Made by a program: the position numbers and the translations under genes | Assembly: GCA_030435675.1 (NCBI GenBank) | Contig: CM059621.1 | Location: 8,308,001-8,372,000, forward strand | Origin: Steinernema hermaphroditum | Taxonomy: Eukaryota > Nematoda > Chromadorea > Rhabditida > Steinernematidae | Direction: 5' to 3' | Length of the DNA stretch: 64,000 nt | Notes under the pieces: model-generated | The model's input: the letters and a program-made list of their open reading frames with translations, nothing else | Told to the model about the DNA's origin: nothing | Database searches by the model: none | In this document: positions 12,980-23,841 of the stretch, piece by piece | How positions within the stretch are numbered: the first letter of the stretch is position 1 | Layout of the letters: every line of letters begins with the position of its first letter

Positions 12980-13155
12980 GCTCCCCTAGTTCGTTGTTCC
13001 TTGTTATGATTATTATGAAATTTACTGTTTATGATCTGCAACAGAAACAAAAGTGACAAAAGCGAGAAAGCCAAAGTACTCGTAGTTTCATCTCAGTGAC
13101 TCAGGGCGATATCCTAAACAGTGCGTTTAGTCCGAGTAGGCCAAATGTAGCGGAC

Positions 13156-16100
13156 TTACACAACTTCAGGGATGTCCGGACGGTGAGGACGGTCGTGGTT
13201 GTAGTTGTCGAGAAGCCGCGTCTCCGGACTCATACGGTGTCTTCGAAGCCCCCTACGTGGGTTTATTCGCTTCCCTTTAGCATCCTCGGCCACAGGAGGT
13301 CTCAGAACGTATCTAAAAGACGCCCTTGTTGTCCGAAAGCTTTGAATACACTCCTCACATGACGTCTCCTGGCTCGAGCTCCAAGTCGAAGGACGGATTG
13401 ATTATGACGAAGGAAATCGTGTCTTTCTTGTCGGTTTCAGCTCCTGTAAACACACATCTCAGTTCAGTGGGTTGCTGGGCATGTGGGATTACGGTAGTCG
13501 TCGGGAGAGAGTCCCAGATTCCGCATGCGGATCTGCACCATCTGCGAGATCTCGCGGCGTTTGCTGTTGGGCCCAACTGTTTCGTTCTTCTGGCACTCCT
13601 TCTTCTTCATCCGTTCCATGTCCATCGAGATCGTCTTCGCGTTCATCTCGTTCGTGCGGTAGATGCCAATGGGAATGTCCGCCACGGAGGAGCATAGTTT
13701 CTGGTAGAGGCGTCCGTACGTCCGAATCCACATATCCTCTTCGTGGATTTTGAACTACAAAGACCATTGGCACTCCCATAAATGAGCCTTTTCGAACCGA
13801 AGTCAAGTAGCCGGAGCCTGTGGACTGATCGATTCCGAGGAGAAGACGGATGAACTGTACGAGATAGTGCTTCACAAAGGCTTGGTAGAGGAGCCGATCC
13901 AGCATGTTGGCGGAGAAGACCCCGCCCTGCGCGAAGGGGATGCGGAACATGAAGGCGAGGTTCGAGTTCCTCTTGCGTTCTTTCTGAAGTCCAAAGAGTT
14001 GCCGTAACCCGGCGAAGTCCTCTGCCTCACCTTCTCGAACTTCGACTGCTGCAGAGTGTATGGGTCGCTGGCGTCGAACTGCATGAACCGCATGTTGGAG
14101 GAATGAGTGAGTTCCGTGACGAGGCGGAGATCGGGGAACATCCGGTGGATTTTCTGCACCGTGATGATTGTCGAGCAGTCGGCCAGGAACTCGTCCTGTC
14201 CGGGCGCCGTGGTGCCTTCCTTGACGACGACCACGTGCTCGGCGCGGCAGACGCCCGCCTTAAGGAGGTTGTCGAGGCTAGAGATGCGCCCTTGCATCCA
14301 GTACACCATCGGGAACCACGCGATCACATCCAGAAACGCCGGGTTCGGCCTGAATCGATGATTTCCAGAGAAGAGAAGCACTTAGAGCCTTACGACTTGT
14401 TCTGGTCCAATTCGAGTAGGAGTATTATGGGCTGCAGCTCGTGGATAGGGCGGTAGTAGGCTCTGAGGGGGATGATGAGGTTGTAGAGACCACTGCTCGT
14501 CTTGTCAACGGCGACAATGACCGCCGGGTTCTTCCAGTTGTACTGACTGGCAGTAAGGTAGTTGCAGTGGCGACAAGGCTAAACACAACATTGACGGGGA
14601 ACAGAGGATGCACTCACCTCAGCCACTTGGAGGCAACATATAGGTCGTTTCTCTCTCATCATGTGGCACACAGTCGGACTGGTGCCGATGTAGGAGGTCA
14701 CCGGAGGGTAGGTCTTCTCGATGCTGAAAGAAGAACATGAAGATAAGCAAGAGAAAGGCTGCCCGCCTAACCGAATTCCACTCTCTAACCAGAAAGACGC
14801 CTCAAAAGCTATTGCACTAAACGGAAAATAGATATCGTATACCCCGTATTTGTGCACCGCAAGGGACTCACTCTTCGGCCACACAGCGGCCCTGGCACTG
14901 GGCGCACGTGGGCTCCTCGTCAGAGTCTTCGCTGGAGTCCTGCTGCGCGGAGTCGGCCACCATCGCGATGCTGGAGCGCCGATTCCGGTCCTCCGACGGC
15001 ACGTCAATGAGGTGCATCTCGTCGCTGTCGATCACTTCTTTCCCCCGCAGCAGACGCCTCTTTCGCTTCTTTTTCAGCGCTTTGTTGTCCTCGGAAGCCA
15101 CGTGGGGCAGGTCCAGGGCCACCGTTCCAATGTTGGCGATCGTGGCGGCGAGGTTCGCCTTCCGCCGCTGATCCTTCACACCCTTCCGGAAGTTGGTGAG
15201 GGACTCCTCGTTCGTCAGGGCCATGTAGTAGGCGACGTCCGATGCCTGCATGATGTGCGTCTGTCCCGGATTCAGCTTGATCTGCTCACTAGTGCCTTCC
15301 CGACGCACTCCCACCAGAGCGACACCGTATCTGAAAAGGTGAGCTGAACGGGAGAAGAAGCAATGCCAAAATTACGATCTGTGGGCGTGAAACGAAGCGT
15401 ATGTGAAGGACTTTCCGATGAACTCGCTGAAGAACTTGCTCTCGCCGACAAGGATGTCGTAGATCTCATTGCCCGAGTGGAAACCATATACCTTGTGCCA
15501 TGGCTCGGTTGACTTCTGACCCTCCCTGCAAGTAGACACATCGTACTAAGGTATCTGTCTGTAACTCACTCTCCACGGGAGGTGTGCATGAGGAGGGTAA
15601 TGAAGGTAGAGATGCCGGGGCAGATGCAGTTGTTGGCGAGGAGGGAGTACTTGAACTCGTCCTCGCAGATGAGGATCTCTGCGTGCTCGATGTGCATCTT
15701 CGTCTCTGGCCGGAAGACCTGCACGTACTGAGGTACATTAGGGGCGAAATCCTTCACAGCCCACGAGCGGAGGATCGTCTGCTCGTCGATGGAGTTCTTA
15801 TCCTTGACGTGCCGTGCCGAGAGAATAAAGCACGCCTTGGCGTCGTGCATCTTGGCGCGCTCCAAGTCCTCGTCCTTGAGGGCCGTTCCCCTCACGTAGT
15901 GCACCCGCGACGACCACTTCGGGATCTTCAGCAGCAACCGCGTCTTGTTGTCCATCTCCGAGGGCGAGAGGAGCACCACAATGTAGCCCTGGTGCTCTGG
16001 ATGCGCGTAGAATTCGTTGAGAAAATCGTCGATGAAGGCTGCGTTAAGATGAGTGATAGTGACCACTACATGAATTTCGTTTCCGCTCTTCGCGTAGTCT

Positions 16101-17784
16101 TCGCCGGCGCGCCGCTTTTCTGCTAAGGTCTGACCCAAAGCTTCAATCTGAAACGAACATTTACCGTACTCCTTTGTAACTGGACGTGCATACCTGACTG
16201 GGGAGGAAGAGGAAGGCGGCCAGGATCATGGCAATGACGAGAAGCCTTGCGGGGTGTGTGTCCGGGTAAAGGTCACCGTAGCCTGGAGAAATTGTTGTTG
16301 CAAGTGTCAGGAAAAAGCTACATACCGACGGTGGAGAGAGTGACCAGGCAGAAGTAGAAGCTCATGAAGAGGTCGAACTTGCGGTCGCCCGCTCTTTGGA
16401 GATGTTCGATGCTGCAGGTGCCGATGAAGATGAGACAGGCGAGCGAGGAGAAAAGCGAGATGATCTGCCGCACCATCGCCGACTGCCCAAAGATCGCCGT
16501 CCGGTTGAAGTCGTTCTGGAAGGCGACTATCAGTTCATTCCGTGTGGGGTTCGCCACTTACCAGCATGCCCTGGAGGGCGCTCCGCGCGAGAAGCGAATT
16601 CAAGAAGAACGGGACGAAGAGTTCTCTCCATTGTGGTACGAATACCGTAACAAGAAGAAATCCGCTGGTGATGCATTCCACGAGGAACTCTTTCGTCAGG
16701 AGGAAACGAAGAACACTTCCCTGAAGCAGCACATGTATAGAAACTGACTTTCGGTCTCTCCACTCTCGTCCCCTCGTCCCGGATGAGTGAATCTGATAAA
16801 CAAATTGGCATTGTTGAGATAAAAATCAAGCAACTGTTAAAGACGTGTGGTCGGCTATTTCGATGAGGATCTGCTTTTTGGCACAAAAAGCGTTTGCGTT
16901 TGCTTTCAGCAGTCAATAAATTCGCCCTCGCTGCTTCATTTAATTTGCACTTTCACCACATTCGGCCCCTTCTTTTCCCCTTCATCGATCTCCGATCGAA
17001 CACTCCGAGCGTGTGAACGCCGTCCTCTTCATTAGCCAATTTCTTGACACATGAAAGCACCCTCTTCGCACTCGAAATTTCACCTTGTAGCTGATGTAGA
17101 AGATGACGAAAGTCTCCGCGATGCTAATGGCGGCGACGACCGCTTGTGTGAGCCACAGGTAGAACGAACGGTCCACCCACCAGAAGTACTCCCTAAAGAG
17201 GAGAAGTAAGAAGGTGTCACGCGAGAAAGTACCATTGGAAGTCATCCCCCGTGTAATTTCTGCTCTTGTAGCTTTGAACGACGTGCTCGGGCAGAAGGCG
17301 CGAATCCTGGGAGACGCGCACGCAGTAGAGGACGCAGGAAAGCACTTTGATGAAGAGGTTGAAGACGCGGATGGACAAGCCTGAAAAGACCAATCATTAG
17401 CTTGGAGAATCCAATAAATCTCCGGCATTTGCGATCTATCTTGCCTTCAGAGGCAGCAGAACTTCCGAAAACAAGCAAATTCCGGATGACTCTCCCGGAT
17501 AGCAGCAACAGGCAATGAGTACAAGTCACAAGAAGCAGAAACTGTACTCACTAGAGTAGTAGTTGTCGAAGAAGTACTGCTGGAGCCGTGACTTGAAGCT
17601 CTGGTCGTTGCCATATTGCATCCGCGCCCTGAAATCGGCCATGTCAGAGATTAGAAATGGAATGCCTCTGTCTTCTGAAATAACACCCTAAAACCCACAC
17701 ATCACTGTTGATGGGCGCGAGGCTCTGCTGGCTGCAGGTCACAGAAGCGGCGTCCGTCGCCGCGAATCCGGCCGAGAGCGCCAT
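13156..17784 (-). CDS. slo-2: SLO-2 (Slack/KCNT-type) sodium/calcium-activated potassium channel, 1114 residues
   Basis: Large-conductance K+ channel of neurons and muscle. Complement of exons 13156..13312, 13359..13443, 13493..13754, 13798..13983, 14031..14349, 14394..14578, 14618..14723, 14872..15330, 15376..15525, 15570..16147, 16194..16282, 16326..16515, 16562..16720, 17084..17192, 17233..17380, 17552..17628, 17699..17784; the sum is exactly 1115 codons. Order: short N-terminus with [20 protein letters not shown] (S1), later membrane segments, a pore with filter TVGYGD near residue 257 split by an intron, RCK1 from about 295 ([27 protein letters not shown] equivalent SWAVKDF), a charged Lys/Ser-rich linker ([11 protein letters not shown]), and RCK2 from about 700 to the end ([36 protein letters not shown]-like DIPIGIYRT). 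The C-terminus GDVIYVLRPP matches the family before a divergent tail. The N-terminal exon is the least certain; other first exons are possible. Confidence 0.94.
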
Positions 17785-19083
17785 GCCTCTAATCTGGCGT
17801 GACGCGAAGGATCCTAGGCGCCCGCCGCTTCATACGGCACTCCTTGGGACGGGCAAGGGGCCCTCGTGGGAATGAACTGCGGCAATGATATGCGCCCATT
17901 ATTCAAGGGAGAGCGCGCGGCGAAAGTGTAATTCGGAGGAAAAAAGGAAAACAAGGACGGACACTTACAAGTGGCGCTCCACTTCGGGATTCGCGTCGTG
18001 GCGCCGCTCCAGGATTCCGAGTTTTACGAGAAAACGGCGCATCGGAGAAGCTCTCTACTGGCGCCAGAAGGTCGACCGCTCGCGGAACGGCAGAACTCAC
18101 AAGGTGTGAAGCGCGCGCGGAACGGACAGAGGCGCGCAGAGCAGATTACTGTGGAGGATTTGCACAAAATTCTACCGTAATCTTAGCTGTAAGTTGATCG
18201 TGTCGGGACACAACTTTGTGCGCTAGTCCATCCCTTCTCTAGAAAAGCCGAAATTAGCTTGTTTGTTGGAAGGAGAAAGCTCAAAATTGGAGTCTATCTT
18301 CATGAAATCCTAACTAATTACATGTTGTGTACGGTAAAATTTTGTGGCAACAAAAATAAGGGTACCAGAAGTGGTCCAGGGGAAGGGGCCTGAAGTGGCA
18401 AATGTTGTCATAGAGATAGTTGCCCATAATTGCGCCAATCTGCTCAAAAAGTTGAAAGGTGATTTCGAATTTATTTTCATTTACTATTTACTTCAATTCT
18501 CTCGAATCTCGATTTAGTCGAAAAGTGAAAAGGCGCATTTATTTGAATCTTTGGGAGTTGAGAATTGCACTGACTGCCCAGTACCCGAAAAGCATCAACA
18601 GCTCTATCCAAAAGCTGATACGTAGAAGGATCGGAGAAAATCGTCTTCTATTTGTTATGGCTCATTCAACAATTCAACCTGGGTATGGAAGTCAAATCCT
18701 TGTTGCGTTGGATGAGCTGTTCCCCTCAAAATGTGTGAATTGATCAATATTTATTAGATTCGTTCATGTTTCAAACACTTTGCACGCGTTTCTCGGAGGG
18801 ACGACGGATCTGTCCTGCATCGCTTTTTGACTGACAGCCGGCGGCCCTGAGGGGTGCCAGGGCAAAACAACAACACTTGGCCGCTGTGTCGAGGAAAAAG
18901 CAAATAAAAATCACATGTTTCTCGATTGGAGCCAAGTTAAAAGTGCACGAAGAGGCTAAGCGGAAAGGAAAAAAGCACAGAAATTGATGGGACGTGCAAA
19001 AAGGGCTAAGCGCCATCTTTAGATTTATCGTTGTCGTAAAAGAACGTGGCGACCGAATGACTTGGATTCCGCTCAAATGGATA
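17785..19083. other. upstream region of slo-2 and left flank of the retrotransposon
   Basis: The presumed slo-2 promoter occupies the first part. Open frames around 17885-18180 and 18459-18743 show no family resemblance, and the A+T-rich 18200-18760 segment looks like ordinary non-coding DNA. No tRNA or other RNA gene was recognised. Confidence 0.45.
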
Positions 19084-19263
19084 GAAAGGCGGATTTTAGC
19101 GCAGCGATCTAAAGCAGCTGGCGGTCCCGACGTGATTGATTGGGTTACGGTCTTTTGGGCCGCAGGTAGCACTGGCGTTTGAAAGGGTGGGTTTTCTTCA
19201 TCTTGCGTTGTCTGTTCAACGGTCATTTGAGGTTTTTTGTTTGGAGATCTTGAATTGGTTAAA
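19084..19263 (+). repeat. split direct repeat A1 (5' end of retrotransposon)
   Basis: A 180-base unit beginning GAAAGGCGGATTTTAGCGC and ending GATCTTGAATTGGTTAAA. It recurs at 22438-22617 with no difference that I can see. It forms the left terminus of the element. Confidence 0.9.
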
Positions 19264-19704
19264 TCTTGCTTACTTATATTGTTCTTTGGGACGTTTCGGA
19301 AGTTTGTGGCTGAATTAGAGTATATAGTTGGTTGTCGGTCATTGATTTGCTTGGTAACAGTCCTCGATACTGGTTGGAAAAATCTTTCGCCTGGTGTGCG
19401 AGTTGAGCCAGTCCCCGATACTGGCGTTAAAGTTTCCGGTGGAAGCCCACTCAGTCCTCGATACTGGAGTTGTACCGAAAGAGATTTGATATCTTGTTTA
19501 TCTCGCAGCCTCGGCTTCGTTTTCTTTGCGCGGCGCATATCGAGAGATTACAGTCGTTATCCTAAAATTTATTAGTTGGTTATTTTCAGAGCATCTCTCT
19601 CCTTTTTTTTGAAGGAAAAAGTCGTTGGCTGCTTGGAGAATCAAAGCACGGTTCAAGGTACGTGTCTGTCTGTTCCACCTGTTGCCTCAGGTACATTTTT
19701 CTAG

Positions 19705-20364
19705 ATGTCCGAGTCCGACAAGCTCGAAGAAATAAAGCAACTGGTTATTGCAAACAACCAGCGAGTGAACGACTTGCTCAAAAAGGGCGCGTCCAAACCG
19801 CTCAAATCTTCTCGCTTAGAGGTGCAAACGAAGTTCAACGAGGAAGTCATCGCTCTCCTGGAACGAGGCGAGAATGATGCGATAGACGAAGCTGTGGAGA
19901 TGTTGAAAGCAAGGAATCTGCTTCTCAAAAAGGGCGACACCAAGCCTGAGTTCTTTGGCTTTTTTGACAACCACCGGGACGCCAAGCCGGACCTGTCGTT
20001 CGCGCAGTGCGTACAAGAAGCGCTTCAAGAGTTCGCCAAAGTAGAAGCCACGACGCCATCGTCATCGCAAAAGCAGCGTGTCCCCGCGGAGCGTAAGCGG
20101 GCCTGGCCCTTTCGGAGCGGCGGCGGTAGCTATTCCCGTCCTACCGTCGCAGTCAATCCTTGGGACATCGTCGCAAGTCAGCAGCACCAACTGCTGCATC
20201 AGCAGCTCGCTCAGCAACAAGCGCATCTCTTCGGTTTCCCGAATCCTGGCTTCCCTGGACGAACTCCAGCGCCGATCCAGCGGCAACAACTGTGCTTCTC
20301 CTGCAAGAGCTATGGCCACATCTCCAGGAACTGCCCTCAAGCAGGCATGGCCCCGCGTCAGTGA
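19705..20364 (+). CDS. gag: retrotransposon gag-like protein with CCHC zinc knuckle, 219 residues
   Basis: Structural protein predicted to package element RNA. The Met follows a TTTTTCTAG acceptor-like site directly. The N-terminal half is charged and helical (EEIKQLVIANNQRVNDLL); the middle is basic and Gln-rich, and the C-terminus carries one zinc knuckle, CFSCKSYGHISRNC, with exact C-x2-C-x4-H-x4-C spacing. The frame is intact. The pol frame overlaps its last 290 bases in the +1 frame, so RT may be made by +1 frameshifting, by re-initiation or from a spliced RNA; nothing seen decides which. Confidence 0.85.
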   Translation: MSESDKLEEIKQLVIANNQRVNDLLKKGASKPLKSSRLEVQTKFNEEVIALLERGENDAIDEAVEMLKARNLLLKKGDTKPEFFGFFDNHRDAKPDLSFAQCVQEALQEFAKVEATTPSSSQKQRVPAERKRAWPFRSGGGSYSRPTVAVNPWDIVASQQHQLLHQQLAQQQAHLFGFPNPGFPGRTPAPIQRQQLCFSCKSYGHISRNCPQAGMAPRQ

Positions 20365-22300
20365 GGAGACGCCCCAGAAGGATCAACAAGGATTTCCCAT
20401 TGGTACGTTGCGCTTTAAATTTGATTTTTGGTCTAGTTTGCGAGCGCCTCGGTGGCTATTGTCAGTGATCAAGAGCGGTTATGCTCTTCCCTTTTACGAT
20501 CGCACGTTGGTGCCGAGTTTTTCTAAACAGAACGCGTCGTCCGCGTATCGGGAAGAGAGATTTGTTGATCAGGAGATCGAGTCACTTTTGCTATCGGGTG
20601 CCATTTCCCGCAGTTCAACGAGGCCTCACGTTGTTAGCCCTTTGTCAGTAGTTAGTAATCAAAACTCGGGAAAATTAAGACTAATTGTGGATCTATCCTG
20701 GCTCAACAGGTTTCTCGAAAAGAAGTCAGTTACTTTTGAGCGTTTGGAATCTATTTCCGCTATGCTGCCAAAGGGGGGTTTTCTATGCTCGTTTGATATG
20801 AGAAGTGGTTATCATCATGTGGAAATAGCTCAGGAGGACAGGAAGTTTTTGGGGGTTATGTGGCGCGGTCAGTATTTTGTCTACAATGTTTTACCGTTCG
20901 GGCTGTCCTCGGCTCCTATGCTGTTCACCAAAATGTTTAGACCATTGCTGGAGCGTTGGCGTAGTGGCGGGATAGGATGTGCGCTGTACCTTGATGACGG
21001 TTTGATCTTCGCGCATAGCAGATCAAAATGCGAGGAATATGTGCGTAAGATTAGAGCTGATTTAGTGGCTGCGGGAGTTGTTACCGCGGAGGATAAGTGC
21101 CACTGGGAGCCAGCGCAGCGGCTAACATGGTTAGGTTACGTAATTGACTTAGAGCAATTTTCGGTGCAAATTACCGACAAGCGCATTGATCGGCTTAAAT
21201 CCTTGTGCAGCCAAATGCGTGTATCGAAGGTGGCATCAAAGCATGACAGAATGAAGCTGTCGGGGATTTTCGCCTCCATTGCATATGTTTTTGGACCAGC
21301 AGCACGGATTAAGGCTCGGAGTTTTTACGCAGCGTTAGCAAATATGGAGACACTCGGGCTACGGGCTAGGACTGATTTATCGGAGGACGAGATCTCGGAC
21401 ATAGCATGGTGGCTGCAAAACGTCGATAACAGGAATGTCAGGTTCCTTAATAGTGTTAGCACATTTCGTCGCCTAGCCACTGACGCTTCTGCTTCGGGCG
21501 CGGGGGCTGTATTCTGGAACAGTGATGGGTCGACGTCGCGCACTGCGCGCAATCTTTCAGAAGGGGAGCGTGCGGAGTCAAGCACTTACCGCGAGTTGGC
21601 CGCCGTGCTTTTTGGCCTCCAAATCTTCTCTGAAGAGTTACAGGGAGCACAAATAACTGTGGAGATTGATAACCAAGGAGCAGTGAGCATAATAGAAAAA
21701 GGAAGTGGATTACCTCAGCTGCAACGCTTAGCTATGGACATTTTTGATTTCGCCGAAAGTATCGGAGCGGAAGTTAGGCCGGTTTGGGTTCCACGAGAGG
21801 AAAATGTACTGGCAGACGAAGCGAGTAGGTTTCTCGACCGTGATGACTGGGGAATTCGTGACGAATTCTTCCACATTTGTTGTGAAAATTGGGGAATCCC
21901 TACGATCGATGTTTTCGCCAGTAGTTGGAACAAAAAGTGTGCTCGTTTTCTGTCTAGATGCCCAGATTTCCATTCGGAAGGCGTGAATGCGTTCGCGTCA
22001 TCATGGTCCAATGAGTTTGTGTGGGCGATTCCACCCCCTAGTCTTATTCCGCTTGCGGTAGCTCATCTCGAGCAATGTAGAGGTAGAGGCGTGCTGGGTG
22101 TCCCTTGGTGGCCATCTCATTTATTCTTCCCGTCGGTATGGGACGGTTCGGGCTGGCGGAACTTCGTTGTGGACTTCATTTGTGTCCCACAAGGAACAAT
22201 GATTTTCACATCTTCCAGTTATGCAAATTCGGTTTTCAACAGTCCGTCCGCCCCCTTCGATTTTTACTTCCTTTTGATAGACTGCTCATGCTCACTTTAG
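20078..22300 (+). CDS. pol: retrotransposon reverse transcriptase-RNase H polyprotein (open frame 740 codons)
   Basis: Copies element RNA into DNA. The frame is open from 20078, but homology begins only after the gag stop, near 20430; the upstream part is probably untranslated in this frame. RT blocks in order: LRLIVDLSWLNRF, CSFDMRSGYHHVEI, YNVLPFGLSSAPMLFTKMFR and the catalytic ALYLDDGLIF (YLDD). RNase H follows: LATDASASGAGAVFW (first Asp), AESSTYRELAAVLFGLQ (Glu), TVEIDNQGAVSII (Asp) and NVLADEASR (last Asp). The C-terminal 150 residues (DVFASSWNKKCARFLSR onward) are typical of DIRS/PAT-class elements. No stop or frameshift, so this gene looks functional. Confidence 0.9.
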   Translation: MSPRSVSGPGPFGAAAVAIPVLPSQSILGTSSQVSSTNCCISSSLSNKRISSVSRILASLDELQRRSSGNNCASPARAMATSPGTALKQAWPRVSEETPQKDQQGFPIGTLRFKFDFWSSLRAPRWLLSVIKSGYALPFYDRTLVPSFSKQNASSAYREERFVDQEIESLLLSGAISRSSTRPHVVSPLSVVSNQNSGKLRLIVDLSWLNRFLEKKSVTFERLESISAMLPKGGFLCSFDMRSGYHHVEIAQEDRKFLGVMWRGQYFVYNVLPFGLSSAPMLFTKMFRPLLERWRSGGIGCALYLDDGLIFAHSRSKCEEYVRKIRADLVAAGVVTAEDKCHWEPAQRLTWLGYVIDLEQFSVQITDKRIDRLKSLCSQMRVSKVASKHDRMKLSGIFASIAYVFGPAARIKARSFYAALANMETLGLRARTDLSEDEISDIAWWLQNVDNRNVRFLNSVSTFRRLATDASASGAGAVFWNSDGSTSRTARNLSEGERAESSTYRELAAVLFGLQIFSEELQGAQITVEIDNQGAVSIIEKGSGLPQLQRLAMDIFDFAESIGAEVRPVWVPREENVLADEASRFLDRDDWGIRDEFFHICCENWGIPTIDVFASSWNKKCARFLSRCPDFHSEGVNAFASSWSNEFVWAIPPPSLIPLAVAHLEQCRGRGVLGVPWWPSHLFFPSVWDGSGWRNFVVDFICVPQGTMIFTSSSYANSVFNSPSAPFDFYFLLIDCSCSL

Positions 22301-22310
22301 GCCTCTTGCT

Positions 22311-22617
22311 CGCTTTGAACTGAGTAAACGTTCACCTGTTATGTTGGTTGTAGTTCGTGGGTTATCGAGTAGGCCAGCTGCTGTGAGCGGAGCTGAAATA
22401 GGCTTTTTCGCGGAGAAGCACGCAGTGCTTCGGAGAGGAAAGGCGGATTTTAGCGCAGCGATCTAAAGCAGCTGGCGGTCCCGACGTGATTGATTGGGTT
22501 ACGGTCTTTTGGGCCGCAGGTAGCACTGGCGTTTGAAAGGGTGGGTTTTCTTCATCTTGCGTTGTCTGTTCAACGGTCATTTGAGGTTTTTTGTTTGGAG
22601 ATCTTGAATTGGTTAAA
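22311..22617 (+). repeat. internal repeat block B1-A2 of the retrotransposon
   Basis: B1 (22311-22441) matches B2 at 23711-23841, and A2 (22438-22617) matches A1. The two overlap by GAAA at 22438-22441. The block separates pol from the recombinase and would serve as the template restoring both ends during replication. Confidence 0.88.
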
Positions 22618-23611
22618 CCACTCCCACCCTCCCTAACTTACAAGGAGTACAATTTAGATCCGTTCGCGAAGGTTCATCAGGCCATTGGCAGCTTCCTCTC
22701 ACCACCCATTGTTGAAGAAGCCATCGCGGTGATCAGAGCGGCAAGGGAATCGTCGACTGTGCGCCGTTATACCCAGATGGCTACGAAGTTTCTGAGCTGG
22801 AGGAAGGAGCCAAAGAGCTGTGTCAGCAGCTCCGAGGTGTTGGCATACTTATCGGTGATCTTCCACGAGTCTAGATCGGCATCAAGCGTTTCGATGGCGG
22901 CAGCAGCGATCAAGTGGTATTTCAACTTAATGGAAGAACACCCGTTGGAATCTGTTTGGATCCAAAAACTTCATGGAAGGAGTGCGGCGGTCGGCACCAG
23001 CGCCGGTCCATCGATCCAAGATCACCTCGGCTGACATGAGTCTAATTGCCTCCTGGAAGTCGCCTGCTCCGAAGGACCGAAGGATTATCGCCTATGTCTC
23101 CTTGTTGTTCGCTGGCTGTCTACGTCCGATGGAAGGTGCTTCGCTTCGCCGAGACGACTTAAAGTTCACCTGTGATGGCGTCATGCTGAAGATAGAAGCC
23201 GACAAGACTAACAAGAAGGGCCCCGCGAAGTGGGTGCCTGTCCAGAGAACTGAGAACTCTTCAAGCTGCCTTTGTGCCGTTCAACTCTTGGAGGCGTGGT
23301 TGCAAGTCGCCCCGATGTCGGAATTCGTCTTTCCTAGTCTGTCGAAGCCATTCCAACACATGTCCTACGGATCCGCGCGTCGCGAGTGGAAGCGCCTGGC
23401 CGAGAAACTCGGAATCAAGAACGCCATAACTCTTCACGGTTTCCGAGGGGGCGCGGCTACAGAAGCTATAAAGAACGGAGCGCCGATCGATGAGCTTATG
23501 CGTTTTGGACGCTGGAAGCGTGTAGAAACTTTGGAAGCGTACGTGGAGGTGTCAAGCGAGACGGTGCCTACCACGTCTTCTGCGTTTAGCCGGTTGCCGA
23601 AGATGCCCTGA
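22591..23611 (+). pseudogene. tyrosine recombinase of the retrotransposon, interrupted by one frameshift
   Basis: Integrates the circular DNA form by site-specific recombination. Homology runs in one frame to about 22970 and then continues one frame over (+1) to the stop at 23609-23611. The first part is the helical core-binding domain (RESSTVRRYTQMATKFLSW). The second carries the catalytic domain: AGCLRPMEGASLRRDDL (first Arg), ITLHGFRGGAATEAIKNG (His-x-x-Arg, with His and Arg present) and the expected Tyr in ETLEAYVEVS. The break lies near the AAAAACTTC run at 22965-22975. A programmed shift cannot be excluded, but no standard slippery site is present, so an indel is more likely. Met codons inside A2 could act as the start. 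Only RT and gag are intact in this copy. Confidence 0.8.
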
Positions 23612-23710
23612 TGTGGATGGCGATGTGTTCTTGTTGATGCCAATTTGTTGTTGTTGTTTGTTAATGATTAGTTGGTGAAGGTTCATGGGTTGTTGTTGAT
23701 TGTATATGAC

Positions 23711-23841
23711 CGCTTTGAACTGAGTAAACGTTCACCTGTTATGTTGGTTGTAGTTCGTGGGTTATCGAGTAGGCCAGCTGCTGTGAGCGGAGCTGAAATA
23801 GGCTTTTTCGCGGAGAAGCACGCAGTGCTTCGGAGAGGAAA
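23711..23841 (+). repeat. split direct repeat B2 (3' end of retrotransposon)
   Basis: A 131-base unit beginning CGCTTTGAACTGAGTAAACG and ending CGGAGAGGAAA. It matches B1 at 22311-22441 and forms the right terminus. Confidence 0.9.

Larger units (their letters stand above)
19084..23841 (+). mobile_element. PAT/Ngaro-type tyrosine-recombinase retrotransposon with split direct repeats
   Basis: A 4758-base element of the DIRS order. Two pairs of repeats are arranged A1 ... B1-A2 ... B2: A1 19084-19263 and A2 22438-22617 (180 bases each), B1 22311-22441 and B2 23711-23841 (131 bases each). B1 and A2 overlap by GAAA, and the element starts and ends with GAAA, the arrangement expected if recombination of a circular intermediate joins the two ends at that tetranucleotide. 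Gag (19705-20364) and RT-RNase H (20078-22300) lie between A1 and B1; a tyrosine recombinase lies between A2 and B2. The copies of each repeat look identical by eye, so insertion was recent. There is no target-site duplication, as expected for recombinase-mediated insertion. Confidence 0.88.

Noticed and set aside
22960..22980. Programmed -1 frameshift site in the recombinase
   Set aside because: The run has five A, not the six-A heptamer, the required shift is +1, and no obvious stimulatory stem follows, so an indel is the simpler reading.
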